Assembly: GCF_004217215.1 (NCBI RefSeq)
Contig: NZ_SHKP01000004.1
Span: 280,829-344,828 of the forward strand
Origin: Rivibacter subsaxonicus
Lineage (GTDB): Bacteria; Pseudomonadota; Gammaproteobacteria; Burkholderiales; Burkholderiaceae_C
DNA: 64,000 nucleotides
Reading direction: 5' to 3'
Positions 55,027 through 64,000 of the stretch are shown here, piece after piece. How positions within the stretch are numbered: position 1 is the stretch's first letter; the number at the start of each line of letters is the position of its first letter. The notes under the pieces are model-generated. The model was not told the origin of the DNA, did no database searches, and saw nothing but the letters and a program-made list of their open reading frames with translations. A program made the translations under genes and the position numbers.

Positions 55027-55581
55027 ATGTTTCAAGAGTGGACTGCAGCCCTGCTGCCTGCGCTGCATGAGCGCGTCACGCTGGCCCTGAACCATGTGCT
55101 GGCCTCCGAGCCGGCAGCGGGGCGGCGTCTCGCGGCGCATGCCGGCAAGGTGGTCGAGGTCTGTCCTCAGGGTGCGCCGGCGCCGCTGCCGCCATTGCCG
55201 CCGGCGCGCTGGCGCATCACCCCTGTCGGCTGGCTCGAGGCCATCCAGCCGCACGAGGCGGGCGAGCCGGCGCTGGTACTGCGCGTGTCGCTGGCCTCGC
55301 CGCTGGACCTGGTGCAGCGCATGCTTGCGGGGCGCACGCCAGAGGTGGCGATCGAGGGCGATGCGGCGTTGGCCACCGACGCAGCCTGGCTGGTCGAGAA
55401 CCTGCGTTGGGACGCCGAAGCCGACCTCGAGCGCGTGCTCGGTCCGGCCGCTGCGCACCAGATCGGCAGCGTCGGTCGCGGCATCGCGCGCGCCCTGCGC
55501 TCCATGCTGGCGCGCCCGGCTCCGCATGGCTCGGGCACCGCGCCCGCAGCGGGCGCTGCGGCCGGAGCGGCGCCCCGATGA
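55027..55581 (+). CDS. ubiJ: Ubiquinone biosynthesis accessory protein UbiJ
   Basis: 184 residues, SCP2-like lipid-binding fold: [18 protein letters not shown], then VEVCPQG and [52 protein letters not shown]. The Ala/Gly/Pro-rich tail is species-specific. UbiJ binds isoprenoid intermediates in the cytosolic Ubi complex. ATGA overlap with ubiB confirms the identity. Longer frame upstream is not needed. Confidence 0.87.
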   Translation: MFQEWTAALLPALHERVTLALNHVLASEPAAGRRLAAHAGKVVEVCPQGAPAPLPPLPPARWRITPVGWLEAIQPHEAGEPALVLRVSLASPLDLVQRMLAGRTPEVAIEGDAALATDAAWLVENLRWDAEADLERVLGPAAAHQIGSVGRGIARALRSMLARPAPHGSGTAPAAGAAAGAAPR

Positions 55582-57152
55582 GGAACCTGGCGCGGCTGTT
55601 CTTCATCGCTTTCACGTTCCTGCGCTTCGGGCTGGATGAGCTTCTGCTCTCCAGTTTCGAGCATCGCTGGCTGCAGGCGCTCAGGCGAATTGTTTCATTT
55701 GGTCGCAATCTCGATGCGCCTCGCGGACAACGGCTGCGCGAAGCGCTCGAGAAACTCGGGCCGATCTTCGTCAAGTTCGGCCAGGTGCTGTCGACCCGGC
55801 GCGACCTGCTGCCGACCGACATCGCCGACGAACTGGCGCGGCTGCAGGACGACGTGCCGCCGTTCCCGGCCGAGCAGGCGATCGAGTTCATCGAGCGCGC
55901 CTTCGGCAAGCCGCTCGACGCGGTGTTCGCGCACTTCGAGCGCGAGCCGGTGGCCAGTGCCTCGATCGCGCAGGTGCACTTCGCGCAGTTGCTCGATGGT
56001 CGCGAGGTCGCAGTCAAGGTGCTGCGGCCGGGCATGCTGCGCGTGATCGACGACGACCTGGCGCTGTTGCGCAAGGCCGCGGTCTGGGTCGAGCGACTCA
56101 GCGCCGACGGCCGGCGCCTCAAGCCGCGCGAGGTGGTGGCCGAGTTCGACAACTACCTGCACGACGAGCTCGACCTGGTGCGCGAGGCCGCCAACGCCAC
56201 GCAGCTGCGGCGCAACATGGCCGGACTGCAGCTGGTGATGATTCCGGAGATGGTGTGGGACTACTGCACCCCCGGCGTGATCGTGATGGAGCGCATGACG
56301 GGCGTGCCGATCAGCCAGATCGAGCGCCTGCGCGAGGCCGGGGTCGACATCCCGAAGCTGGCCCGCGACGGCGTGACGATCTTCTTCACGCAGGTGTTCC
56401 GCGACGGCTTCTTTCACGCCGACATGCACCCCGGCAACATCCAGATCAGCCTCGATCCCGCGACCTTCGGCCGCTACATCGCGCTCGACTTCGGCATCGT
56501 CGGCACCCTGAGCCAGACCGACAAGGACTACCTGGCGCAGAACTTCATCGCCTTCTTCCGCCGCGACTACAAGCGCGTGGCCGAGTTGCACGTCGAGTCG
56601 GGCTGGGTGCCGGCCGGCACCCGGGTCGACGCGCTCGAGGGTGCGATCCGCGCGGTCTGCGAGCCCTTCTTCGACCGCCCGCTCAAGGAGATCTCGCTCG
56701 GCCAGGTGCTGCTGCGCCTGTTCCAGACCTCGCGCCGCTTCAACGTCGAGATCCAGCCGCAGCTGGTGCTGCTGCAGAAGACGCTGCTCAACGTCGAGGG
56801 GCTCGGGCGCCAGCTCGACCCCGAGCTCGACCTCTGGAGCACCGCCAAGCCCTTCCTCGAGCGCTGGATGAGCGAGCAGATCGGCTGGCGCGCGCTGGCC
56901 GAGCGGTTGCGCGACGAGGCGCCGCGCTACGCCAAGCTGCTGCCCGAACTGCCGCGCCTGATCCACGACGCCCTAGAGCGCACCGCCGGCGGCGCCGACC
57001 CGGCCAGCCGCAACGCGACGCAGGTGCTCGAGGCCCTGCTGGCCGAGCAGGGGCGCAGCAACCGGCTGCTGCGCGCGCTGTTCCATGGTGCGCTCGGCTT
57101 CATCCTGGGCGCGGTCGCGGCCCAGTTCTGGCTGCGCTGGCCAATGCACTAG
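55578..57152 (+). CDS. ubiB: ABC1-type kinase-like protein required for ubiquinone synthesis
   Basis: 524 residues, usual UbiB length. KxGQ motif in [20 protein letters not shown], ala-rich loop [27 protein letters not shown], and [13 protein letters not shown] with [10 protein letters not shown]. Two C-terminal hydrophobic helices ([18 protein letters not shown]) anchor it in the membrane. Supports coenzyme Q assembly. Start at ATG 55578. Confidence 0.95.
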   Translation: MRNLARLFFIAFTFLRFGLDELLLSSFEHRWLQALRRIVSFGRNLDAPRGQRLREALEKLGPIFVKFGQVLSTRRDLLPTDIADELARLQDDVPPFPAEQAIEFIERAFGKPLDAVFAHFEREPVASASIAQVHFAQLLDGREVAVKVLRPGMLRVIDDDLALLRKAAVWVERLSADGRRLKPREVVAEFDNYLHDELDLVREAANATQLRRNMAGLQLVMIPEMVWDYCTPGVIVMERMTGVPISQIERLREAGVDIPKLARDGVTIFFTQVFRDGFFHADMHPGNIQISLDPATFGRYIALDFGIVGTLSQTDKDYLAQNFIAFFRRDYKRVAELHVESGWVPAGTRVDALEGAIRAVCEPFFDRPLKEISLGQVLLRLFQTSRRFNVEIQPQLVLLQKTLLNVEGLGRQLDPELDLWSTAKPFLERWMSEQIGWRALAERLRDEAPRYAKLLPELPRLIHDALERTAGGADPASRNATQVLEALLAEQGRSNRLLRALFHGALGFILGAVAAQFWLRWPMH

Positions 57153-57306
57153 AGCTGGCCCGCGGCGGGCAATGCATCACGCTCGCGCCGAACCGATCCC
57201 CTGATAATTCGGGCCCAACAAAAGCCTCCGGGCGCGGCCGTCTCGTCAACACCGGCCGGGCCCGGATTCCGAATCCTCGAGCGCTCGCCTTGCCGGAGCC
57301 CGTCCC

Positions 57307-58779
57307 ATGCTGCTGACCCTGGTCATCCTCTATCTGCTCGGCACCATCGCCATCGGCCTGTGGGCCGCCAAGCGCGTCAAGACCTCGGCCGACTTCGCGA
57401 TCGCCGGCCGCAACCTGCCGCTGTTCATGATCGTCACGACGACCTTCGCGACCTGGTTCGGCTCCGAGGTCGTGCTCGGCATCCCGGCCAAGTTCGTCGA
57501 GGGCGGCCTCAACGCAGTGGTCGAGGACCCCTTCGGCGCCGGCATGTGCCTGATCCTGGTCGGCCTGTTCTTCGCCGCCAAGCTCTACAAGATGACATTG
57601 CTGACGATCAGCGACTTCTACCGCGAGCGCTACGGCCGCGCGGTCGAGGTGATCTGCTCGCTGATCATCATCCTGAGCTACCTGGGCTGGGTCTCGGCCC
57701 AGGTCACGGCGCTCGGCCTGGTGTTCAACCTGCTCTCCGACGGCGCGATCAGCATCCCGCTCGGTATGGTGATCGGCACCGTCTCGATCCTGGCCTACAC
57801 GCTGTTCGGCGGCATGTGGTCGGTGGCGGTCACCGATTTCGTGCAGATGATCATCCTGGTGCTCGGCCTGTCGGCCTGTGCGGTCTTTGCCGCCGGCATG
57901 GCCGGCGGTGCCGACAAGGTGGTCGGCCTGGCCGTCAGCCAGGACCTCTTCCGCTTCTGGCCCGAGCCGACGTTCCAGCAGATCCTGTTCTTCATCGCCG
58001 CCGCGATCACGATGATGTTCGGCTCGATCCCGCAGCAGGACGTGTTCCAGCGCGTCATGTCGGCCAACAACGTCGGCGCCGCGACCAAGGGTCCGGTGAT
58101 CGGCGGCATCGCCTACATCCTGTTCGCCTTCGTGCCGATGTTCCTGGTCGTCAGCGCGCTGATCATCATCCCCGAGCAGGCCTCGCAACTGGTCAAGGAA
58201 GATCCGCAGAAGGTGCTGCCGACGCTGGTGATGACGCAGATGCCGTTCTGGCTGCAGGTGATGTTCTTCGGGGCGCTGCTGTCGGCGCTCAAGAGCACGG
58301 CCTCGGCCACGTTGCTGGCGCCCTCGGTGACCTTCGTCGAGAACATCTGGCGCCAGTTCGTGCCGCGCCTAGCCGGCGCCTCCGGCGACCGCCGCGAGCT
58401 CAAGACCATGCGCATCGCGGTGCTGATCTTCTCGCTCTGCGTGCTGGCCTACGCCATTGCGCTGCAGGGCACGCCGATCTACGACATGGTCTCCGGCGCC
58501 TACCAGGTCACGCTGGTCGGCGCCTTCGTGCCGCTGGTGGCCGGGCTGTTCTGGCCGCGGGCGACCACCCAGGGCGCGATCTTCTCGATCGTGCTCGGCA
58601 TCGTCAGCTGGATCCTGTTCCAGCTCACCCCGGCGGGCGAGGCCTTCCCGGCCCAACTGGCCGGCTTCCTGATGGCGGCCATCGGCATGGTGATCGGCTC
58701 GCTCGGGCCGCAGGCGCTGAAGAACAAGCATGGCAGCCACCACCGGCTGCTCGGCGTGCAGGGCAGCGGCGGCGCCTGA
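57307..58779 (+). CDS. Sodium:solute symporter family transporter
   Basis: 490 residues with 12-13 hydrophobic segments. SSS signatures: TSADFAIAGRNLPLFMIVTTTFATWFGSEVVLGIPAKFVEGGL near residue 30-70, FGGMWSVAVTDFVQMIILV, QQDVFQRVMSANN and FGALLSALKSTASATLLAPS. Belongs to the PutP/PanF superfamily; substrate not determined. Single gene with 154 bases ahead, containing GC-rich sequence but no clear regulatory element. Confidence 0.88.
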   Translation: MLLTLVILYLLGTIAIGLWAAKRVKTSADFAIAGRNLPLFMIVTTTFATWFGSEVVLGIPAKFVEGGLNAVVEDPFGAGMCLILVGLFFAAKLYKMTLLTISDFYRERYGRAVEVICSLIIILSYLGWVSAQVTALGLVFNLLSDGAISIPLGMVIGTVSILAYTLFGGMWSVAVTDFVQMIILVLGLSACAVFAAGMAGGADKVVGLAVSQDLFRFWPEPTFQQILFFIAAAITMMFGSIPQQDVFQRVMSANNVGAATKGPVIGGIAYILFAFVPMFLVVSALIIIPEQASQLVKEDPQKVLPTLVMTQMPFWLQVMFFGALLSALKSTASATLLAPSVTFVENIWRQFVPRLAGASGDRRELKTMRIAVLIFSLCVLAYAIALQGTPIYDMVSGAYQVTLVGAFVPLVAGLFWPRATTQGAIFSIVLGIVSWILFQLTPAGEAFPAQLAGFLMAAIGMVIGSLGPQALKNKHGSHHRLLGVQGSGGA

Positions 58780-58850
58780 TTCGCGCGGGTCGGACAGGCC
58801 CGGCGCCGGCCGCGCGCCAGGGCGACCCCGGCCTGCGCCGGCGTGCTTTC

Positions 58851-58856
58851 TATAAT
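58851..58856 (+). promoter_or_regulatory. -10 box ahead of the FmdB-DUF502-aspS operon
   Basis: TATAAT, a perfect -10 hexamer, 24 bases before ATG 58881; the -35 position (CCGGCC) is not recognisable. Confidence 0.55.
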
Positions 58857-58880
58857 CACGGGTTTTCCAGCGGGGCCTTC

Positions 58881-59198
58881 ATGCCGATCTACGCCTACCG
58901 CTGCGACTCCTGCGGTCATGCGCGGGACGTGCTGCAGCGCCTCTCCGATCCTGTCCTCAGCGACTGCCCGGCCTGTGGTGCGGCCACGTTCCGCAAGCAG
59001 GTCACGGCTGCCGGCTTCCAGCTCAAGGGCTCGGGCTGGTACGTCACCGATTTCCGCAACGGCAACGGCAGCAGCACGCCAGCCAAGCCGGCCGCCGAGG
59101 GCGCCGGCACCGATGCGGCGCCTGCGGCGGCGCCGGCCAAAGCCGAACCGACCCCGGCAGCCACTGCATCGGGGTCGACCGGCACCGATTCCGCCTGA
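58881..59198 (+). CDS. FmdB-family zinc ribbon protein
   Basis: 105 residues. N-terminal zinc ribbon MPIYAYRCDSCGHARDVLQR...DCPACGAATFRKQV with two CxxC pairs, then a short conserved GSGWYVTDF and an Ala/Pro-rich tail. FmdB proteins are small and of unclear function, often next to aspS in Burkholderiales as here. Confidence 0.9.
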   Translation: MPIYAYRCDSCGHARDVLQRLSDPVLSDCPACGAATFRKQVTAAGFQLKGSGWYVTDFRNGNGSSTPAKPAAEGAGTDAAPAAAPAKAEPTPAATASGSTGTDSA

Positions 59199-59234
59199 TA
59201 GCGCCGTTCACGGCGTCCAACAAGAAAGCCCCGC

Positions 59235-59921
59235 TTGAAAAAATACCTCATCGCCGGTCTGCTGGTCTGGCTGCCACTGGCGATCACCATCTGGGTGCTG
59301 CTGTGGGTGGTGGGACTGCTCGACGGCGTCTTCCGCGCGCTGGCCGGCGTGGCGCAAGCCATGCTGCCCGACGCCGCGGTGGCGGTCATTGCCGCGCTGA
59401 TGCGAGTGCCGGGATTCGGCGTGCTGGTCGTGGCGCTGCTGCTGCTGCTGACCGGCATGTTCGTCACCAACTTCATCGGTGCCTGGTGGCTGCGCCAGTG
59501 GGACAAGCTGCTGGCCCAGATCCCGATCGTCAAGTCGATCTACAGCTCGGTCAAGCAGGTCTCGGACACGCTGTTCTCGAGCAGCGGCCAGGCTTTTCGC
59601 GAGGCGGTGCTGGTGCAGTACCCGCGCGAGGGCGCCTGGACCATTGCCTTCGTCACCGGCCGCCCGGGCGGCGAGGTGGCCCGGCACCTGGACCCGCAGA
59701 CCCACATCAGCGTCTACGTGCCGACCACGCCGAACCCGACCTCGGGCTTCTTCCTGATGCTGCCGCGCGCCGACGTGCGGCCGCTGGCGATGAGCGTCGA
59801 CGAGGCACTCAAGTACATCATCTCGATGGGCGTGGTGGCGCCGGGCAACGGCGCCTCGCCGGGGCAGCCGGCACTCGCGGTGGCTGCCGCCGCCGACGAG
59901 GGGCGAAATCACCGGGGCTGA
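59235..59921 (+). CDS. DUF502 membrane protein
   Basis: 228 residues from TTG 59235. Two membrane helices (LIAGLLVWLPLAITIWVLLWVVGLL and VLVVALLLLLTGMFVTNFIG), then the DUF502 core: IPIVKSIYSSVKQVSDTLFSSSGQAFREAVLVQYPREGAWTIAFVTG, VYVPTTPNPTSGFFLMLP. Function unknown. Between fmdB and aspS as in related genomes. Confidence 0.9.
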   Translation: MKKYLIAGLLVWLPLAITIWVLLWVVGLLDGVFRALAGVAQAMLPDAAVAVIAALMRVPGFGVLVVALLLLLTGMFVTNFIGAWWLRQWDKLLAQIPIVKSIYSSVKQVSDTLFSSSGQAFREAVLVQYPREGAWTIAFVTGRPGGEVARHLDPQTHISVYVPTTPNPTSGFFLMLPRADVRPLAMSVDEALKYIISMGVVAPGNGASPGQPALAVAAAADEGRNHRG

Positions 59922-60042
59922 ACGCATGGCGTGCGTTCGGCCCTGAGGGCTTGCGAGACAGCCCGCACAAAGCCTGATCGATCCCAGGCCGCCAGGCTCG
60001 ATGCCGGCGGCCACCGAAGCCAGAAGATTCCGGAGTCAAGAA

Positions 60043-61836
60043 ATGCGTAGCAGCTATGCCGGTCTCGTCAGCGAAGCGCTGATGGACCAGACCGTCACCC
60101 TCATGGGCTGGGCCCACCGTCGCCGCGACCACGGCGGCGTGATCTTCATCGACCTGCGCGACCGCGAGGGCCTGGTCCAGATCGTCTGCGACCCCGACCG
60201 TGCGGCGATGTTCGCCACGGCCGAGGGCGTGCGCAACGAGTTCTGCCTCAAGGTGGTCGGCAAGGTGCGTGCGCGCCCGGCCGGCACCGAGAACGCCAAC
60301 CTGGTCAGCGGCAAGGTCGAGGTGCTGTGCCACGAACTCGAGGTGCTCAACGCCAGCGTCACGCCGCCGTTCCCGCTCGACGACGAGAACCTCTCGGAGA
60401 CGACGCGCCTCACGCACCGCGTGCTCGACCTGCGCCGGCCGCAGATGCAGAAGAACCTGATGCTGCGCTACCGCGTCGCGATGGAGGCGCGCAAGTACCT
60501 CGACGAGCGCGGCTTCATCGACATCGAGACGCCGATGCTCACCAAGAGCACGCCCGAGGGCGCGCGCGACTACCTGGTGCCGAGCCGCGTCAACGACGGC
60601 ATGTTCTTCGCGCTGCCGCAGAGCCCGCAGCTGTTCAAGCAGTTGCTGATGGTGGCCGGCTTCGACCGCTACTACCAGATCACCAAGTGCTTCCGCGACG
60701 AGGACCTGCGCGCCGACCGCCAGCCCGAGTTCACCCAGATCGACATCGAGACCAGCTTCCTCGGCGAAGAGGAGATCCGCTCGATGTTCGAGGGCATGAT
60801 CCGCCACGTCTTCAGGAAGGCGCTCGACGTCGAGCTCGGCGACTACCCGGTGATGAGCTACGCGGATGCGATGCACCGCTTCGGCTCCGACAAGCCGGAC
60901 CTGCGCGTCAGCCTCGAATTCACCGAGCTGACCGACGTGATGGCCGACGTCGACTTCAAGGTCTTCAGCACGCCCGCCACGACTAAGGGCGGTCGCGTGG
61001 TCGCGCTGCGCGTGCCGGGCGGCGCCGAGATGAGCCGCGGCGAGATCGACGGCTACACCGAGTTCGTCAAGATCTACGGCGCCAAGGGCCTGGCCTGGAT
61101 CAAGGTGAATGACGTGGCCAAGGGCCGCGAGGGGCTGCAGAGCCCGATCGTCAAGAACCTTCACGACGCCGCGATCGCGAAGATCCTCGAGCGCACCGGC
61201 GCGAAGAACGGCGACCTGCTGTTCTTCGGTGCCGACAAGGCCAAGGTCGTCAACGACGGCATCGGCGCGTTGCGCGTGAAGATCGGCCACAGCGAGTTCG
61301 GCAAGAAGGCCGGGCTCTTCGAGGACCGCTGGGCGCCGCTGTGGGTGGTCGACTTCCCGATGTTCGAGCACGACGAGGAGGGCGATCGCTGGGTCGCGGT
61401 GCATCATCCCTTCACCGCGCCCAAGGACGGCCACGAGGACCTGATGGACACCGACCCCGGTGCCTGCGTCGCCAAGGCCTACGACATGGTGCTCAACGGC
61501 TGGGAACTCGGCGGCGGCTCGGTGCGGATCCATCGCGCCGAGGTGCAGAGCAAGGTGTTCTCGGCGCTCAAGATCGGGCCCGAGGAGGCGCGCCAGAAGT
61601 TCGGCTTCCTGCTCGACGCGCTGCAGTACGGCGCGCCGCCGCACGGTGGCCTGGCCTTCGGCCTCGACCGCATCGTCACGATGATGGCCAAGGCCGAGAG
61701 CATCCGCGACGTGATTGCCTTCCCCAAGACCCAGCGCGCGCAATGCCTGCTGACCGGCGCGCCGAGCGCGGTCGACGAGAAGCAACTGCGCGAGTTGCAC
61801 ATCCGCCTGCGCAACGCGGTGGCGGCGCAGGGCTGA
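60043..61836 (+). CDS. aspS: Aspartyl-tRNA synthetase
   Basis: 597 residues. OB-fold anticodon domain ([26 protein letters not shown]), class II motif 2 [20 protein letters not shown] and motif 3 [14 protein letters not shown], with the bacterial GAD insertion between. Start ATG 60043 gives MRSSYAG, the usual beginning; an earlier in-frame ATG at 60001 is less likely. Charges tRNA-Asp (and in many such bacteria also tRNA-Asn). Confidence 0.96.
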   Translation: MRSSYAGLVSEALMDQTVTLMGWAHRRRDHGGVIFIDLRDREGLVQIVCDPDRAAMFATAEGVRNEFCLKVVGKVRARPAGTENANLVSGKVEVLCHELEVLNASVTPPFPLDDENLSETTRLTHRVLDLRRPQMQKNLMLRYRVAMEARKYLDERGFIDIETPMLTKSTPEGARDYLVPSRVNDGMFFALPQSPQLFKQLLMVAGFDRYYQITKCFRDEDLRADRQPEFTQIDIETSFLGEEEIRSMFEGMIRHVFRKALDVELGDYPVMSYADAMHRFGSDKPDLRVSLEFTELTDVMADVDFKVFSTPATTKGGRVVALRVPGGAEMSRGEIDGYTEFVKIYGAKGLAWIKVNDVAKGREGLQSPIVKNLHDAAIAKILERTGAKNGDLLFFGADKAKVVNDGIGALRVKIGHSEFGKKAGLFEDRWAPLWVVDFPMFEHDEEGDRWVAVHHPFTAPKDGHEDLMDTDPGACVAKAYDMVLNGWELGGGSVRIHRAEVQSKVFSALKIGPEEARQKFGFLLDALQYGAPPHGGLAFGLDRIVTMMAKAESIRDVIAFPKTQRAQCLLTGAPSAVDEKQLRELHIRLRNAVAAQG

Positions 61837-61860
61837 GGCGGCTTCTCGCCGGCCGGTACG

Positions 61861-61884
61861 ACGGGGCGCCTGCGGGCGCCCCGT
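61861..61884 (+). terminator. Intrinsic terminator of aspS
   Basis: Perfect 10-base-pair stem ACGGGGCGCC/GGCGCCCCGT with a TGCG loop, followed by TCGCTTT, 24 bases after the aspS stop. Confidence 0.75.
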
Positions 61885-61947
61885 TCGCTTTGGGGAATCG
61901 CCGAGGTTGCGTTGGCTAGAATGGCTAATCGACAGCCGGAGCTCGCC

Positions 61948-62217
61948 ATGGAAGTCAGTGCCACCGAGGCCAAGAACCGACTGGGACAGGTGCTCGAACA
62001 TGCCCAGCGCGAGCCGGTCTTCATCGAGAAGGCCGGCCGCAAGCACAGTGTGGTCATCTCGTACGAGCGCTACCAGAAGCTGATGGCGGCCGAGGCCGCG
62101 CCCCAGGGCGGCGACCCGGGCCGCCGCTTCTACGAGCGCTACAAGGACTGGGTCGACGAGCAGAACCGCCTCGTTGCCGAGGTCGGCGTGTTCGGCGAAG
62201 AGTTTCGCCCCTGGTGA
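61948..62217 (+). CDS. Antitoxin: Phd/YefM-like N-domain with CcdA-like C-terminus
   Basis: 89 residues from ATG 61948 (GGAG upstream). N-terminal part MEVSATEAKNRLGQVLEHAQREPVFIEKAGRKHSVVIS is a Phd/YefM DNA-binding fold. The C-terminal tail WVDEQNRLVAEVGVFGEEFRPW resembles the CcdB-binding tail of CcdA antitoxins. It would neutralise the toxin six bases downstream and repress the operon. GGCTA repeats just upstream (61914-61928) may be its operator. Confidence 0.85.
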   Translation: MEVSATEAKNRLGQVLEHAQREPVFIEKAGRKHSVVISYERYQKLMAAEAAPQGGDPGRRFYERYKDWVDEQNRLVAEVGVFGEEFRPW

Positions 62218-62223
62218 GGCGGG

Positions 62224-62541
62224 ATGGCGCAGTTCGACCTGTACGCCAATCCGTCGGCCGCGCAGCGGCAGGCCTTTCCCTACGTGGTCGTGCTGCAGAG
62301 CGACCACCTGGATCACTACTCGACACGACTGGTGATGCCGCTGTCGCGACTGAAGCGCGTTCCCGACACGCTGCCGCGCCGTCTCGCGCTGACGGTCAGC
62401 GTCGATGGCGAGACGTTGCATCTGGCCTCGCACCTGTGCGCGCCGTTGCCGGCTCGGCTGTTGACGGAGCCGCTGCGCTCGCTGCGCGACCAGGCGCCGT
62501 CGCTGCTCGACGCGCTCGACGCGGTCATCAGCGGGCTGTGA
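62224..62541 (+). CDS. ccdB: CcdB-family toxin
   Basis: 105 residues, typical CcdB length: AQFDLYANPSAAQRQAFPYVVVLQSDHLDHYSTRLVMPL, and the end SLLDALDAVISGL, near the C-terminal helix that in CcdB poisons DNA gyrase. Six bases after the antitoxin gene. Sits between aspS and nudB, normally neighbours in this group. Confidence 0.88.
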   Translation: MAQFDLYANPSAAQRQAFPYVVVLQSDHLDHYSTRLVMPLSRLKRVPDTLPRRLALTVSVDGETLHLASHLCAPLPARLLTEPLRSLRDQAPSLLDALDAVISGL

Positions 62542-62545
62542 GGCG

Positions 62546-63025
62546 ATGAACGCCCCACGTTCGCCCAAGATCCCGGAGTCGGTGCTGGTGGTGATCCACA
62601 CCCCGTCGCTCGAGGTGCTGCTGATCGAGCGCGCCGATGCGCCCGGCTACTGGCAGAGCGTCACCGGCTCCAAGGATGCGGTCGACGAGCCGCTGCATCT
62701 GACCTGCATCCGCGAGGTGGCCGAGGAAACCGGCATCGAGATCGGCTCGGCCGCGGTGCCACTCGCGAACCTGAGCGACTGGGGCCTGGCCAACGTCTAC
62801 GAGATCTACCCGCGCTGGCGCCACCGCTACGCCGAGGGCGTGACGCACAACACCGAGCATGTGTTCGGCTTGCAAGTGCCGGCCGGCATCGCGGTGCGGC
62901 TGGCGCCGCGCGAGCACACGGCCTTCGCCTGGCTGCCGTGGCGCGAGGCGGCCGACCGCTGCTTCTCGCCGAGCAACGCCGAGGCGGTGCTGCAGTTGCC
63001 GCGCTTTGCCGCGGACACGGCATGA
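62546..63025 (+). CDS. nudB: Dihydroneopterin triphosphate diphosphatase (Nudix)
   Basis: 159 residues. Nudix box GSKDAVDEPLHLTCIREVAEETGIE, preceded by ESVLVVIHTPSLEVLLIERADAPGYWQSVTG, the NudB-type start. Releases pyrophosphate from dihydroneopterin triphosphate in folate synthesis. Followed with ATGA overlap by the EEP gene. Confidence 0.9.
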   Translation: MNAPRSPKIPESVLVVIHTPSLEVLLIERADAPGYWQSVTGSKDAVDEPLHLTCIREVAEETGIEIGSAAVPLANLSDWGLANVYEIYPRWRHRYAEGVTHNTEHVFGLQVPAGIAVRLAPREHTAFAWLPWREAADRCFSPSNAEAVLQLPRFAADTA

Positions 63026-63819
63026 ACCCGCTGCACTCCACGCTGCTGCCGCCGACGCCGCGCAACGACGAGCGGCTGCGGGTGGCGACCTACAACATCC
63101 ACAAGGGCGTGCGCGGCATGGGTCCGGGCAAGCGGCTCGAGATCCACAACCTCGGCCTTGGCATCGAGGCACTCGATGCCGACGTCGTCTGCCTGCAGGA
63201 GGTGCGCCGCTTCCATCGCGGCGAGGCGCGGCGCTTCCAGCGTACGCACCAGGGCTGGCCCGACTCGCCGCAGGCCGATTTCCTCGCGCCCGAGGGCTAT
63301 GTCGCGGCCTACCGCACAAACGCCATCACGCGCGGCGGCGAGCATGGCAACGCGCTGCTCACGCGCTGGCCGATCGGCGACGTCGGTCATGCCGATGTCT
63401 CGGACCATCCCTTCGAGCAGCGCGGCCTGCTCCACGTGCCAGTGCACTACGCCTGGGGCGTGGTGCATGCGGTGGTGGCGCACTTCGGCCTGGTCCACGC
63501 CAGCCGCGTGCGCCAGGTCGAGCGGCTTGCAGCCTTCATCCACCGCCATGTGCCGGCCGGCACGCCGCTGATGGTGGCCGGCGACTTCAACGACTGGGGC
63601 GAGAAGCTCGATCCGCTGATGCGCGAGATCGGCCTCGAGCGCGCGGTGGCGCCCGGGGCCGTGCCGGCGCGCACCTTTCCCTCGCTGGCGCCGGTGTTCG
63701 CGCTCGACCGCGTCTACACGCGCGGCCTGGCCTGCGTCTCGACCGCGGTGCCGCGCGGCAGCATGTGGGCGCGCATGTCCGACCACCTGCCGCTGGTCGT
63801 CGAGTTCGAGCCGCTGTGA
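63022..63819 (+). CDS. Endonuclease/exonuclease/phosphatase-family protein
   Basis: 265 residues. EEP motifs: RVATYNIHKGVRG, DVVCLQEVRR (catalytic Glu), HGNALLTRWPI, VAGDFNDWG (Asn/Asp pair) and MSDHLPLVV (final Asp-His). Mg-dependent phosphodiesterase fold. In related genomes this gene precedes clsB, suggesting a lipid-linked phosphatase or hydrolase role. Start ATG 63022 overlaps nudB. Confidence 0.9.
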   Translation: MNPLHSTLLPPTPRNDERLRVATYNIHKGVRGMGPGKRLEIHNLGLGIEALDADVVCLQEVRRFHRGEARRFQRTHQGWPDSPQADFLAPEGYVAAYRTNAITRGGEHGNALLTRWPIGDVGHADVSDHPFEQRGLLHVPVHYAWGVVHAVVAHFGLVHASRVRQVERLAAFIHRHVPAGTPLMVAGDFNDWGEKLDPLMREIGLERAVAPGAVPARTFPSLAPVFALDRVYTRGLACVSTAVPRGSMWARMSDHLPLVVEFEPL

Positions 63820-64000
63820 GCCCGAACCACCAGGGCGGCGCCGCCTCGCGCCCGCGCACGGCCACGATCGACGAGCGGCCGCCGGCCGAGGAGCGCGCCG
63901 ACTGGTACCTGAGTTCGCGCCCGGTCTACAGCGGCGGCAACGAGGTCGTGCTGCTGCGTGGCGGCGACGCGCTCTTCGCATCGATGCACGAGGCGATCGC
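63816..64000 (+). CDS. Cardiolipin synthase ClsB-like, N-terminal part (truncated by window edge)
   Basis: First 61 residues from GTG 63816, overlapping the EEP stop. SRPVYSGGNEVVLLRGGDALFASMHEAI matches the start of phospholipase-D-type cardiolipin synthases. The HKD motifs lie outside the window. Start codon is tentative. Confidence 0.65.
   Translation, partial: MSPNHQGGAASRPRTATIDERPPAEERADWYLSSRPVYSGGNEVVLLRGGDALFASMHEAI

Noticed and set aside
59818-62601. 927-codon minus-strand frame opposite aspS
   Set aside because: Antisense shadow caused by GC-rich codons; no recognisable domain, and aspS on the other strand is certain.

Overview
The window is a chromosome segment of a high-GC betaproteobacterium, most likely Burkholderiales (Rubrivivax/Leptothrix/Methylibium-like). 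The evidence is strong GC bias at third codon positions, the gene order FmdB-DUF502-aspS-nudB-EEP-clsB and DUF3683 oxidoreductase-HIT-DUF971-ubiE, and an exosortase-B type exopolysaccharide (eps) locus. No rRNA, tRNA, CRISPR array or insertion sequence was recognised.

Layout. 1-2.5 kb: end of a histidine-utilisation operon (hutI partial, hutG, hutF; formylglutamate route). 2.5-8.4 kb: a BTAD/TolB/TPR regulator divergent from a methyltransferase and a vanadium-haloperoxidase-like protein fused to DUF3455, then a small exported protein and a decayed second copy of the DUF3455 end. 8.4-11.6 kb: a lower-GC accessory pocket with a P-loop ATPase, a 73-residue four-repeat protein and a membrane-anchored Mrr-type nuclease. 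11.7-17.8 kb: TetR/SDR/isomerase cluster, a lipoprotein, a glycine-zipper protein and a glycerophosphodiesterase. 17.9-23.6 kb: FAD/Fe-S oxidoreductase, HIT, DUF971, ubiE.

23.8-54.9 kb is the eps locus, built as two convergent blocks. The forward block is epsD-epsE-epsF-epsG-xrtB-epsI-polymerase-GT-flippase/GT fusion-GT, followed by a 2430-residue secreted copper-radical oxidase with di-heme cytochrome domains. The reverse block, in transcription order, is initiating sugar transferase-epsL-galE-manC-GT, then a pectate-lyase-like lipoprotein with its own terminator, then two GTs. Together they would start a glycan on undecaprenyl phosphate, supply GDP-mannose and UDP-galactose, extend, flip, polymerise and export it through EpsE/EpsL, and possibly modify it outside the cell by oxidation and cleavage. 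A good sigma-54 promoter lies ahead of the initiating transferase, in line with RpoN control known for exosortase/EPS systems. The locus separates ubiE from ubiJ-ubiB, which are usually neighbours.

55.0-64 kb: ubiJ-ubiB, a sodium:solute symporter, FmdB-DUF502-aspS, a CcdB-type toxin-antitoxin pair inserted after the aspS terminator, nudB, an EEP-family protein and the start of a ClsB-like cardiolipin synthase.

Most notable: the oxidase-cytochrome giant, whose 826-residue module is repeated with no difference seen at DNA level while its flanks have diverged; the flippase-glycosyltransferase fusion; the hybrid Phd/CcdA-like antitoxin; and the four-repeat protein in the accessory pocket. All functions are read from sequence motifs; no database search was run.
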